Of a stretch of 64,000 bases of DNA, positions 16,265 to 25,123 are shown one piece after another. Position 1 is the first letter of the stretch; each line of letters starts with the position of its first letter. The notes under the pieces were generated by a model that saw nothing but the letters and a program-made list of their open reading frames with translations, searched no databases and was not told where the DNA came from. The DNA lies in assembly GCF_000422625.1 (NCBI RefSeq), contig NZ_AUGK01000010.1, positions 1 through 64,000 on the forward strand. The letters run 5' to 3'. The position numbers and the translations under genes are program-made. The stretch is from Adlercreutzia mucosicola DSM 19490. Its GTDB lineage: Bacteria > Actinomycetota > Coriobacteriia > Coriobacteriales > Eggerthellaceae.

Positions 16265-18025
16265 TTACTCGTCGCCGTGACCGAGGGGATTACCGTTGGT
16301 GTAGCCCTCTCCCAGAATGGAACTCATAGGAACGTCGCCCTTCCAGTCATCGGCGAACGAGCCGCCCAGGACATTCTCGACGATATGGCGCGCCGCCACG
16401 CATGAGCACCACAAGGCCACCGGTTGGTTCGTGCCGCCGCCGTACACCTGGCTGTCCCAACCGGCGGTGGCGATGCCCGAGGCGTACAGGCCGCTGATGG
16501 GCGCGCCATCGGGGTCTACGACCTGGGCATCGGTGTTGATGTGGATGCCGCCGTTGGTGTTGTAGGCGTTCACGCCGGCCTTTGCGGCGTAGAAGGGCGG
16601 GGTCGCCAGCGCCCAGATCATCTCCCGGGGCTTGCCGAACTCGTCGGGCGCGCCCTCGGCCGCGGCATTGTAGGCTTCCACGGTGCGCGTGAAGTGCTCC
16701 ACGCTGAAGCCCGGCACGTCGGCGGCGATGGCCTGCCCCAATGCCTCGATGGTATCGGCCTGGTAGAACCAGTCTTTGTCGGCAACGCGCTCGATCTCAG
16801 AGCGAATGACCAGCGGGCTGCCCTGCTTGGTGGCGGAATCGAAGCCGTTGTGGCCGTTTTGCCACTGGCCTGCTTCCCACTTCTGCACGTAGGATTCATC
16901 GAAGACCGAAAACGCCTGGCTCTGGGACAGAATGACCTGGGGAATGCACGTGAAGAACAGCTGCGATCCCGTGTTGAAGCCGAAGGACTCGTCGTAGAAA
17001 CGGTCGCCGTATTGGTTGACGAACATGCTGGAGAACTGAAAACCCGCGGCGGTGTTCAAGTCGGAGTCGAAGCCGCAGGGGTCGGCAGCGGTGCCGATTC
17101 CCGCGAAGAAGCCGTCGATGGTCTGCAGGCCGGTGCGACCGTGGGCCGTCTGCTCCACCATGAGATGGCCGTCGCCATCCTGGCCGACGCCCAGAGGCAT
17201 GACCTTGCCCAGGTCGACGTTCGAGTACAGCTCCAACAGCTCGGGATTGGTGTTCATACCGCCCGAGGCCACGACCACGGCGCGGGCGTTCAGCTGCACG
17301 ACTGAGCCGTCCTTGGCCTTATATTGCAGGCCCGTGACGGTGTACTCGTCGTCGAGCACCAGGGCGAAGGCGCGGGCGTCGGTGCGGATGTCGACGCCCA
17401 GTTGTTCGGCCTGGGGCGCCAGCGTGGCCACGGCCGAGGCGCCGGTGCCGCCCTTGTAGAGGGGCTGGCCGGAGCCATAATCCTTAATGGCAACGCCGTG
17501 CTTGCCGAACAGCCAGTCGGCGCAGTCGCCCTGCTGGGTCTTCAGGGCGTAGAACAGCGAGGGGTCCACGACGAAGTTGCGCTGGATCATCTCGGCCTGC
17601 ACGGCGGCGCGCGCCTCCTCGGGGGTCATATTGAGAAAACCGCCGCCGCCCTCGGCGAAGTTGGTGTTGCCGCCCAAGGTGCTCTGCTTCTCCAGCAGCA
17701 CTACCACGGCCTCGGGCGCCTGCTCCTTGGTGAGCATGGCCGCGGTAAGTCCGCCCATGCCCGAGCCGATGACGACAACGTCCGCCTCCTCGGTCGTGTC
17801 GGGCGTAACGGGAATGCCGATGCCGTCGGGGTTGGCGTATCCCGACGCAACGGGGCTGCCGGCAGATGCGGCCGCGCCATCGCCCAAAGCGGTGGCGGAA
17901 TTGTTCGCGGGTGCTTGGGGCGCGCAGGCGGCCAGCAGCGACCCTGCGGCAGCGGCAGCCGTGGCGGCCATGCTGCCTTTCAGAAACGTACGACGGTCAA
18001 GACGGCTCAGGTTTAGCTCGCTCAT
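16265..18025 (-). CDS. Tat-exported FAD-dependent reductase (flavin reductase 2)
   Basis: This 586-aa predicted lipoprotein has the Tat motif DRRTFLKG and lipobox LLAAC (Cys near residue 34). The FAD site is DVVVIGSGMGGLTAAML (from about residue 83). The FAD_binding_2 fold follows, ending with SGLYASGIATAGWDSQVYGG. No haem-binding CxxCH is present. At the position of the fumarate-reductase Arg it reads FYDESFGFNTG, with no Arg, so a different acceptor is expected. ATG 18025 follows AAGGAGG. The LuxR regulator 18161-19615 lies directly upstream on the same strand, 135 bp away, rather than divergently as for the other two pairs. Confidence 0.87.
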   Translation of the reverse strand: MSELNLSRLDRRTFLKGSMAATAAAAAGSLLAACAPQAPANNSATALGDGAAASAGSPVASGYANPDGIGIPVTPDTTEEADVVVIGSGMGGLTAAMLTKEQAPEAVVVLLEKQSTLGGNTNFAEGGGGFLNMTPEEARAAVQAEMIQRNFVVDPSLFYALKTQQGDCADWLFGKHGVAIKDYGSGQPLYKGGTGASAVATLAPQAEQLGVDIRTDARAFALVLDDEYTVTGLQYKAKDGSVVQLNARAVVVASGGMNTNPELLELYSNVDLGKVMPLGVGQDGDGHLMVEQTAHGRTGLQTIDGFFAGIGTAADPCGFDSDLNTAAGFQFSSMFVNQYGDRFYDESFGFNTGSQLFFTCIPQVILSQSQAFSVFDESYVQKWEAGQWQNGHNGFDSATKQGSPLVIRSEIERVADKDWFYQADTIEALGQAIAADVPGFSVEHFTRTVEAYNAAAEGAPDEFGKPREMIWALATPPFYAAKAGVNAYNTNGGIHINTDAQVVDPDGAPISGLYASGIATAGWDSQVYGGGTNQPVALWCSCVAARHIVENVLGGSFADDWKGDVPMSSILGEGYTNGNPLGHGDE

Positions 18026-18160
18026 GGCGAATCCCTCCTTTGGTTGGCTTGGTCAACTGGGAAGGATTCTAGAAACGCGGCGATGGCGAAACAATCGCGA
18101 ATAAAGTGTGAAATGATAGGTATGCTTTGATCAGGTAAAATGCAGCAAAATACGCTGCGG

Positions 18161-19615
18161 TCACCCTTTTTTCGCGAGGCCGGCCAAAACCCCGAGCAGT
18201 TCTTCGCGCGACGAGACGTCGGCCTTCTTGTAGATGTTGCGCACGTGGGTCTTCGTCGTGTTCTCCGATATGAAGAGGCTCTCGCTGATCTGCCGGTAGG
18301 GCGTGCGCTTCAGCAGCATCGCGGCGATCTCCTCCTCGCGCGGACTGAGGCCGAGGGCGGCCGCCCAGGGGTGCTCCTCGGCGGACTCGGCGCTTTCGAT
18401 GGCATGCTCGTCCCCGGCCGTGCCGATCTCGCCGCCCGTTCGGAGCGCTGCGTCATTCGTCTTCGAGCGCCAGTACATGAACCCCATGGTCACGACCAAG
18501 ATGAGGTACACCAGGCTCATGGACAGCATATTCGAGAACTGCGCGGGCACGAGCGAGCCGGCCAACTGGCTGGTCTGACTGGCGAAGAACAATGCTGCGA
18601 TGGTGAACGTCAGGCGCCCGCTCTCGTTGCGGGCGGCAAGCACGGCGGCAAAGTACCACATGAGCACGAAGAAACAGACGAATCCGCCCTGGTTGATCAC
18701 GGCAGGGATAACGGCAACGCCGCCGCGCAGGGCCGCCAGCAAAAGACCGGTGGCGACGAAGGGTACGACGAACAGCAGGCACAGCTCGAACAGAGACAGG
18801 CGCTTTTGGAAGAAGAACACCGCGATGAGCAGCAGCGCCGCACAACAGCTGCCCACCCATTCGGAAAGAAGGCCGTCGGGGATGGCGGCGGGGTCGGCGG
18901 CTCCCACGGTGAAGGTGCGTGCCATGCCATAGCCAATGCCCGTCAGGACTGCCAGGATGACCAGGGTGCGCAGCCCCGTGTCGACACCGGCTGTGCCGAG
19001 GCCTGCTCCCAGGGTACCGGGGGTGCGTGACGCGTGCAGGAAGCACAGCGCGCACAGCAGTGCGAGTGCAAGGGAGAGGGGGAGCGCCACTGCATCGTGG
19101 GCGAGCGACGGCAGAAAAAGCAGGACTCCGCCGAGAACCTCCAAGGCGAACACGAGCGGCAGCGCGCGCAAGGGGAGGCGAGCGTGCAGCTCTCCGTAGA
19201 GAATCATCGCGAAGCTGTTGCCGACGCCTGAGAGCACGGCTCCGAGGGCCACGAGTGGTGCGGGCTCGCTGATGAAGAGCGGGGCGAACACCAGGGAAAG
19301 GGCTACGAGGGAGAGGGCCGCAAATATTCCGTAGGAAGGTAACCAGCGGGCGTATTCGAATCCAGGTTTGCGATGGGCGATCAAGGCGAGGACGGCGAGG
19401 GTGGCAACGGTGCCGATCAGGCTGAGCATGAAGCGGCTGTCGTAGCCGGCGACGAGGGCATCGCGGGCGGCGACGTCGGCATTCCATAGCAGCAAATAAT
19501 GACAGCCCCACCAGGCGATGCTGCCGCATATGAGCGGAAGGTGGGGCGCCAATCCCTGCGGAATGCCCGCGAGTGCTCGCGAGGCGCCCTTCTCCGCAGC
19601 CAGTTCGTCGCTCAC
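18161..19615 (-). CDS. Membrane-anchored LuxR-family regulator 2
   Basis: This 484-aa protein has about twelve hydrophobic segments (residues 22-385) and a C-terminal LuxR DNA-binding domain (LGLSPREEEIAAMLLKRTPY, then NTTKTHVRNIYKKADVSSRE). It starts with GTG 19615 behind GGAGGAG. It stands just upstream of flavin reductase 2 in the same direction and probably controls it, sensing the substrate through the membrane part. The 135-bp gap to the reductase is AT-rich, so the reductase may have its own promoter. Confidence 0.87.
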   Translation of the reverse strand: MSDELAAEKGASRALAGIPQGLAPHLPLICGSIAWWGCHYLLLWNADVAARDALVAGYDSRFMLSLIGTVATLAVLALIAHRKPGFEYARWLPSYGIFAALSLVALSLVFAPLFISEPAPLVALGAVLSGVGNSFAMILYGELHARLPLRALPLVFALEVLGGVLLFLPSLAHDAVALPLSLALALLCALCFLHASRTPGTLGAGLGTAGVDTGLRTLVILAVLTGIGYGMARTFTVGAADPAAIPDGLLSEWVGSCCAALLLIAVFFFQKRLSLFELCLLFVVPFVATGLLLAALRGGVAVIPAVINQGGFVCFFVLMWYFAAVLAARNESGRLTFTIAALFFASQTSQLAGSLVPAQFSNMLSMSLVYLILVVTMGFMYWRSKTNDAALRTGGEIGTAGDEHAIESAESAEEHPWAAALGLSPREEEIAAMLLKRTPYRQISESLFISENTTKTHVRNIYKKADVSSREELLGVLAGLAKKG

Positions 19616-19834
19616 GACCCATCTCCTCCCGTTGTCCGATGATGCCCGCTCGTGATTTTAGCGCATGAGGTGCCCCTTTGTGGAGTCCGGTACCGCTGAG
19701 CTAAGGGCGGACTCCGACCTGGTGAGGTGCTGGTGCGGCTCGCGGGGGAGGGCGGGGCGATCGCGCGGGGGCTGTCCCCGAAGGTCGTCTGTTGCTCTGG
19801 GACGGGGCCTGTTCCTGGAATGTGCTGAATTCGA

Positions 19835-20018
19835 GACGCTGAAAGTGGCACTGGACTGCGAAAAGTAAACGGCGTCTGACTACTTTTCGCAGTCCAGCGC
19901 CACCTCCCTTGGATGCTGGCAGCATTTCCCCTGGTGGGCGCTGCGCGGGCGGCGAACACTAACGATTTTTTTGGTTGCGCGCGTGTACTTTTCGCAATCC
20001 AGCGCCACTTTCAGCGAC
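19835..20018. repeat. Three-arm inverted repeat
   Basis: The arm 19845-19867 pairs with 19881-19903 (23 bp, one mismatch; GGACTGCGAAAAGTA against TACTTTTCGCAGTCC) around a 13-nt loop. A third copy at 19986-20008 is in the same orientation as the second. Arm one and arm three match over a longer 33 bp (19835-19867 against 19986-20018) with three mismatches. Arms one with two, or one with three, are therefore mutually exclusive pairings. Confidence 0.75.
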
Positions 20019-20157
20019 ATTTGCTTGAAAATGCGGAAAACGGGACGGAGCGGAGAAGATATGGGATCGGAGCGCAACGGGGCGCGACGGTCGTCTTGCG
20101 GCGGGGGCGCTCGGCGGAAGCGGGGGGCTCGTCTCTTCCGCTGGGGAAAATCACGGT

Positions 20158-20163
20158 TATAAT
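20158..20163 (+). promoter_or_regulatory. leuS -10 element
   Basis: A consensus TATAAT lies 42 bp upstream of the leuS ATG. The -35 region is GC-rich and unclear. Confidence 0.5.
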
Positions 20164-20204
20164 GGGGCATTGCCTATTTCACCGACGTTCACCGAGGGAG
20201 AGCC

Positions 20205-22778
20205 ATGAAAGCCTATAATCCCCATGAGATCGAGCCGCGCCTCCAGCTTGCCTGGGAGGAAGCGGGCCTGTTTTGCGTGCCGGAGAACTCCGACGCGCCG
20301 AAGAAGTACGTGTTGGAGATGTTCCCGTACCCCTCGGGCGACATGCACATGGGCCACGCGAGCAACTACACCTACGGCGATGTGGCGGCCCGTTACGCGA
20401 AGATGCAGGGCTTCGACGTGCTGCATCCCATGGGCTGGGACGCCTTCGGCCTGCCCGCCGAGAATGCCGCGGTGAAGCATCACAGCCATCCGGCCCTGTG
20501 GACCTACCAGAACATCGAGACCCAGCGCAAGAGCTTCACGCGCATGGGATTTTCCTACGACTGGGACCGCAAGGTGGTGGCCTGCGACCCCGAGTACTAC
20601 CGCTGGGGCCAGTGGATCTTCCTGAAGTTCTGGGAGCGCGGGTTGGTGGAGCGCCGCAACAGCCCGGTGAACTGGTGCCCGAGTTGTGCGACGGTGCTCG
20701 CCAACGAGCAGGTCATCGAGGGGCGCTGCTGGCGCTGCGACTCCGAGGTGGAGAAGCGCGATCTCACCCAGTGGTACTACAAGATCACCGATTACGCCCA
20801 GGAGCTGCTGGACGACCTGGACCAGCTTGAGGGCTGGCCCGAGCGCGTGAAGCAGCAGCAGGCCAACTGGATCGGTCGCTCCGAGGGCGCCAATGTGGAC
20901 TTCATCCTGTGCGATCCGCAAGGGAACGCTCCGGCCGAGCCGACGGAAGACGACATCATCACCGTGTTCACCACTCGCGCCGACACGCTGTTCGGCTGCA
21001 GCTTCTTCTTGCTGGCCCCCGAGAGCAAGCTGGTGCCCCAGCTGGTGGCCGGCACGGAATACGAGCAGCCCGTCATGGAGCTCGTGGAGGCCGCCAAGAA
21101 GGTGACCGCCGTGCAGCGGGCCCAGGGCGACCACGAGAAGCACGGCGCGTTCACCGGCCGCTACGTGGTGAACCCCATCAACGGCGAGAAGGTGCCGGTG
21201 TGGGTGGCCGACTACATCGTGGCCGATTACGGCACCGGCGCCGTGATGGCCGTGCCCTGCGGCGACACCCGCGACTTCGAGTTTGCCCGCAAGTACGACC
21301 TGCCCATCATCCCCATCATCCTGGGCGACGACGACCCGCTGTACCCGTCGTTGAAAGACGAGCAGAACCGCGTGGTGACCAAGGTGGACTGGCCGGAGGC
21401 CTACGCCGCCGAGGGCACCCTCGTGCAGTCGGGCCCCTACACCGGCATGGCCGGCGGCAAGCACTCCGAAGGCGAGGCTGCCATCGTGGCCGCCCTGGAG
21501 GAGGCGGGCCGCGGCAAGCGCACCGTGGAGTTCCGCCTGCGCGACTGGCTCATTTCCCGCCAGCGCTACTGGGGCAATCCCATCCCGGCCATCCACTGCC
21601 CCACCTGCGGCGTGGTGCCGGTGCCCGAGGAGGATTTGCCCGTGCGCCTGCCCGAGGACATCGACCTGGCCGCCGGCGAGACGCTCGCCACCCACGCGGG
21701 CTTTGCCGAGTGCACCTGCCCGGTGTGCGGGAAGCCAGCCCGGCGCGAGACCGACACCATGGACACCTTCACGTGCTCCAGCTGGTACTACATGCGCTAC
21801 ACCGACCCGCACAACATCCACGCCCCCTTCGACCCCGCGAAGGCCAACGGCTGGATGCCCGTGGACCAGTACATCGGCGGCATCGAGCATGCCATCCTGC
21901 ATCTGCTCTACAGCCGCTTCTTCACGAAGGTGCTGCGCGATTTAGGGATGCTCGACTTCGACGAGCCCTTCACGAACCTGCTGTGCCAGGGCATGGTGCT
22001 CGATGCCCACGGCGAGGTGATGAGCAAGTCCAAGGGCAACGTGGTCTCTCCCGAGGCCATCATCGCCGAGTACGGCGCCGACGCGGTGCGCACCTACACG
22101 CTGTTCCTCGGGCCGCCCGAGAAGGAGAAGCTGTGGAACGACGACGGCCTGCCGGGCATGTACAAGTTCCTGAACCGCCTGTGGCGCCAGGTGCACGACC
22201 TGTGCGGCAAGGCCGGCGACGAGACGCTGTTCCAGGAGGCTCCGGCTCCCGAGGTGGCCGTGAAGGCGGCCCAGAAGCTGGCCCGCGAGCGCCATCGCGT
22301 GGTGCAGAAGGTGAGCGCCGACATCGAGCGCAACAACTTCAACACCGCCATCGCCGCCATCATGGAGCTGTCCAACGCCGCCGGCGAGTACCTGCGCGCC
22401 TTCAGTTCCGACACCCGCGCCGCCTGTCCCGACCATCGGGCGCTCGATGCCGATGTGGCCGAGACCCTCGTGAAGCTCATGGCCCCCATCGCGCCGCATA
22501 TCACCGATGAGCTGTGGCGGGAGGCCCTCGGCCGTGAGGGCTTCCTCTACGGCGAGCCGTGGCCCACGTTCGACCCCGAGCAGGCCCGCGCCGACGAGGT
22601 GGAGCTGGCCGTGCAGATCTGCGGCAAGCTGCGTGCCCGCATCATGGTGGCCGCTGACGCCCCCGAGGCCGACGTACTGGCTGCCGCCCGCGAGGTCGTG
22701 GCCGACGCCATCGAGGGCAAGGCGGTGAAGAAAGAAGTGTACGTGCCCGGCCGCCTCGTGAACATCGTGGCGGTGTAG
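20205..22778 (+). CDS. leuS: Leucyl-tRNA synthetase
   Basis: This full-length 857-aa class I synthetase charges tRNA-Leu. The HIGH motif is [11 protein letters not shown] (about residue 48), and the KMSKS loop is [10 protein letters not shown] (about residue 606). A zinc-binding region lies at CPSC...CWRC (about residues 163-182) and a second CPTC...CPVC cluster in the leucine-specific region. The CP1 editing domain contains [12 protein letters not shown] 20205 follows GGGAGAG. It is a single-gene unit with its own promoter and terminator. Confidence 0.97.
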   Translation: MKAYNPHEIEPRLQLAWEEAGLFCVPENSDAPKKYVLEMFPYPSGDMHMGHASNYTYGDVAARYAKMQGFDVLHPMGWDAFGLPAENAAVKHHSHPALWTYQNIETQRKSFTRMGFSYDWDRKVVACDPEYYRWGQWIFLKFWERGLVERRNSPVNWCPSCATVLANEQVIEGRCWRCDSEVEKRDLTQWYYKITDYAQELLDDLDQLEGWPERVKQQQANWIGRSEGANVDFILCDPQGNAPAEPTEDDIITVFTTRADTLFGCSFFLLAPESKLVPQLVAGTEYEQPVMELVEAAKKVTAVQRAQGDHEKHGAFTGRYVVNPINGEKVPVWVADYIVADYGTGAVMAVPCGDTRDFEFARKYDLPIIPIILGDDDPLYPSLKDEQNRVVTKVDWPEAYAAEGTLVQSGPYTGMAGGKHSEGEAAIVAALEEAGRGKRTVEFRLRDWLISRQRYWGNPIPAIHCPTCGVVPVPEEDLPVRLPEDIDLAAGETLATHAGFAECTCPVCGKPARRETDTMDTFTCSSWYYMRYTDPHNIHAPFDPAKANGWMPVDQYIGGIEHAILHLLYSRFFTKVLRDLGMLDFDEPFTNLLCQGMVLDAHGEVMSKSKGNVVSPEAIIAEYGADAVRTYTLFLGPPEKEKLWNDDGLPGMYKFLNRLWRQVHDLCGKAGDETLFQEAPAPEVAVKAAQKLARERHRVVQKVSADIERNNFNTAIAAIMELSNAAGEYLRAFSSDTRAACPDHRALDADVAETLVKLMAPIAPHITDELWREALGREGFLYGEPWPTFDPEQARADEVELAVQICGKLRARIMVAADAPEADVLAAAREVVADAIEGKAVKKEVYVPGRLVNIVAV

Positions 22779-22887
22779 GCGCGGCCTTTGCGGGTTGCGG
22801 GAGGGGGCACCCCTTGGCGCAGTCCGCCGAGCGCTCTTTCCCGCTGCGAACGCGATTAAAGAAAGAGCGGAAGGAACGCACGCATGA

Positions 22888-22933
22888 GAGCCCCGTCCCA
22901 GCACGCTTGCTGCTGGCGTGGGGCTCTTTCTTT
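22888..22933 (+). terminator. leuS terminator
   Basis: The stem GAGCCCC (22888-22894) / GGGGCTC (22920-22926) has an inner CCAGCA/TGCTGG stem and is followed by TTTCTTT. Confidence 0.85.
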
Positions 22934-22999
22934 ACCTATCGCGTTCTTCACGGGGCGCTCAGAGGCCTGCGCCAAGGGATGCCCCCTCCCGTAACGGGA

Positions 23000-23039
23000 A
23001 GATACAACGGGGGCCCGCGAGATCATCTCGCGGGCCCCC
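23000..23039 (-). terminator. Hairpin after flavin reductase gene 3
   Basis: A perfect 14-bp stem (GGGGGCCCGCGAGA at 23009-23022, with 23026-23039) is followed on the minus strand by GTTGTATCTT. It lies 38 bp past the reductase stop codon. Confidence 0.7.
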
Positions 23040-23077
23040 GTGTTGGAGGGGGCTTCTGATTGTCCCAGCGCAGAGGC

Positions 23078-24823
23078 TTAGGCCAGCTCGCCAGAGGCCA
23101 GTTCCTGGCCGAGCACGTAGGGCAGCGTGATGCAGCAGGCGCCGTAGTTCATGCCCTCCATGGCGAAGGTGTAGGTGGCGCTGTAGAAATTGCCGATCAT
23201 GCAGCCGGCGTTGTAGAGGCCCTCGATGGGGCTGTCGGTGGCGTCCAGCACGCGCAGGTGAGCGTCGGTGCGCAGGCCGCCGAGCGATGTGAGGAAGCCG
23301 GGGGTGAAGGCGGCGCCGTAGAAGGGGCCGTCGTTCTCGCCGATGGGGATGAGCTTGTCGGCGGTCTTGTAGAAGTCGGTGTCTGCGCCGGCAGCGCACA
23401 TGCCGTTGTAGCGCTCGATGGTGTCGATGGTCTCGGCGGGCAGGCCCAGCTGGGCGATCACCTCCTCGCGGGTGTCGGCCTTCACGATGTTGAAGCCGTC
23501 GGTGTCATTGTCCCAGCGCTCGATGACCTCTTCGGTGGTGAAGTACTCGCCGTGGACGAAGTTGATGGCGCCCCAGGGGCCGCCGGCCTCGGCGCGGTTC
23601 TGGCCCCAGATGCAGTAGGCGGTCTTCTCGGGTAGGTGCATAATAGTGGCGCAGGCGAAGCCGCCCAACACGTCCTCGTTCATGAAGCGGCGGCCGGCGT
23701 TGTCCACCATAAGTCCGGTGTGGCTCGTGTAGGGCTGGTCGCCCGGCAGGTTCGGACGGCCGAGCATGATGTTGTTCGGCTCCTTCTGCCAGGCGCCGCC
23801 CACCCACAGCTCCATCTTGTGGCCGTCGCCGGGCATGAGGCCGCCCATCCAGATGCCCTGGTCGTAGTTCACTTCGCTTTCGAAATCGCACAGCTCCACG
23901 GCCTGGGGACAGTACTTCTCCATCATGTCGCGGTCGTGGGAGAAGTCGCCAGTGGCCATGACCACGGCCTTGGTGCCCACGTACTTGGTGTAGGTGCTGC
24001 CGTCGGCGGTGGCGAGCACGGCGTCCACGCGACCGGAGGTGCCGTTCGGGGTGCCGCCGCGCACGAGCTGCTCGGCCTTCACGTTCCAGCGCACGTCCAC
24101 GCCGAGGTCCTCGGCGATGTAGCGGCCCATCTCTGCGGCAATGTACGGCTCGCCGGTGCCCACCTTGCCGTGCAGCTCCTCGTCGTCCACGTAGAAGGCG
24201 TGGGCGGCGGTGGGGGTGAACATGGGGTCGCCCTCTTTGTACTCGGGGCCCGACTCGATGGTGGTCTTAATGCCGGCGTTGGCGGCGATGTCGATGATCC
24301 AGTTGATGGCCTCCTCGGAGTGGTTGTAGAACTTGTACCACAGCTCGGGGCGGAAGTTGCCGCCGTTGGCCGCGTACTGCATGCGGTAGAACCACGCGGG
24401 GTCCATGCGCGGCAGCCCCATCTGCTCCATCACCTTGGAATACACGCCGTTGTTCGAACCGCCGCGGGAAACCGGGGCCTGAGACGCGCTGATGAGGATG
24501 ACTTTCAAGCCGTTCTCGGCGCAGGATGCGGCTGTGACCATGCCGGCCATGCCACCGCCCACGACGACCACGTCGGCCTCTTCCGTGGCGGTGATCTGGT
24601 CGTCGGCGATGGGCTCGGGGGCAATTTCGAAGGCCCATTTCTGGTCGGCGCTGTTCACGCCGGAGCCGGCGGTGCTGGCCAGGTCGCCGTCGGCGGCGGC
24701 TGCGGACTGCTCGGTTTTCTCGGCCGGGGCGGCGCAGGCGGCCAAGGCACCGGTGGCGACCAGGCCGGCTGCGCCCAAGGCGGCGCCTTTGACGAATCCA
24801 CGGCGATCGACGTTTGCTCTCAT
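23078..24823 (-). CDS. Tat-exported FAD-dependent reductase (flavin reductase 3)
   Basis: This 581-aa predicted lipoprotein has the Tat motif DRRGFVKG and lipobox ALAAC. The FAD site is DVVVVGGGMAGMVTAAS (about residue 84). The FAD_binding_2 fold runs to EGLYNAGCMIGNFYSATYTF. No haem motif is present. At the fumarate-reductase Arg position it reads MNEDVLGGFA, without Arg. ATG 24823 with GGAAGGAAG is preferred over an upstream in-frame ATG at 24946, because the signal peptide must be N-terminal. It is divergent from LuxR regulator 3 at 25124. It differs clearly in sequence from reductases 1 and 2, so the three probably use different substrates. Confidence 0.87.
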   Translation of the reverse strand: MRANVDRRGFVKGAALGAAGLVATGALAACAAPAEKTEQSAAAADGDLASTAGSGVNSADQKWAFEIAPEPIADDQITATEEADVVVVGGGMAGMVTAASCAENGLKVILISASQAPVSRGGSNNGVYSKVMEQMGLPRMDPAWFYRMQYAANGGNFRPELWYKFYNHSEEAINWIIDIAANAGIKTTIESGPEYKEGDPMFTPTAAHAFYVDDEELHGKVGTGEPYIAAEMGRYIAEDLGVDVRWNVKAEQLVRGGTPNGTSGRVDAVLATADGSTYTKYVGTKAVVMATGDFSHDRDMMEKYCPQAVELCDFESEVNYDQGIWMGGLMPGDGHKMELWVGGAWQKEPNNIMLGRPNLPGDQPYTSHTGLMVDNAGRRFMNEDVLGGFACATIMHLPEKTAYCIWGQNRAEAGGPWGAINFVHGEYFTTEEVIERWDNDTDGFNIVKADTREEVIAQLGLPAETIDTIERYNGMCAAGADTDFYKTADKLIPIGENDGPFYGAAFTPGFLTSLGGLRTDAHLRVLDATDSPIEGLYNAGCMIGNFYSATYTFAMEGMNYGACCITLPYVLGQELASGELA

Positions 24824-25036
24824 AGTGCTTCCTTCCCTCCAGGATGTACGGTTGCGCGCAGTCGGCGCAGTTCGCGATGGCGCGGCGGCTACCGCGGTGC
24901 CATCGTCCGACTGCTCTTCGCATCCTAGCGTTTGCGCAGGTCGCAAACCTCATCCAGTTTGGGTGGTTTCTCGCCCAGAGACCCTGCGGGCCCCTGTTGG
25001 CCCCTTCTCGGGACGGCCGCCGTCCCCGTGGCTCGA

Positions 25037-25042
25037 TATAAT
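25037..25042 (+). promoter_or_regulatory. -10 element of LuxR regulator 3
   Basis: A consensus TATAAT (in GATATAATGG) lies 82 bp upstream of the start codon, in the 300-bp divergent region shared with flavin reductase 3. Confidence 0.45.
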
Positions 25043-25123
25043 GGAAGGCGAGTGAACGCCTGCGGCCACGGGCGCGCGGGCAATGGGGAGAGCGAACCGC
25101 ATCCGGCTGGGGAGGGAAGGACC

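Larger units (their letters stand above)
19616..20204. other. 589-bp intergenic region with nested inverted repeats and leuS leader
   Basis: No protein gene is supported. It contains the three-arm repeat at 19835-20018 and the leuS promoter near 20158. No T-box specifier structure or AGGGTGG-type antiterminator motif was seen ahead of leuS. Confidence 0.6.

Noticed and set aside
19616-20204. T-box riboswitch ahead of leuS
   Set aside because: No conserved antiterminator bulge motif or Stem I features were found; the inverted repeats explain the structure.
20157-21902. 581-aa open frame antisense to leuS
   Set aside because: leuS is complete and unambiguous on the other strand; the antisense reading has shadow composition.
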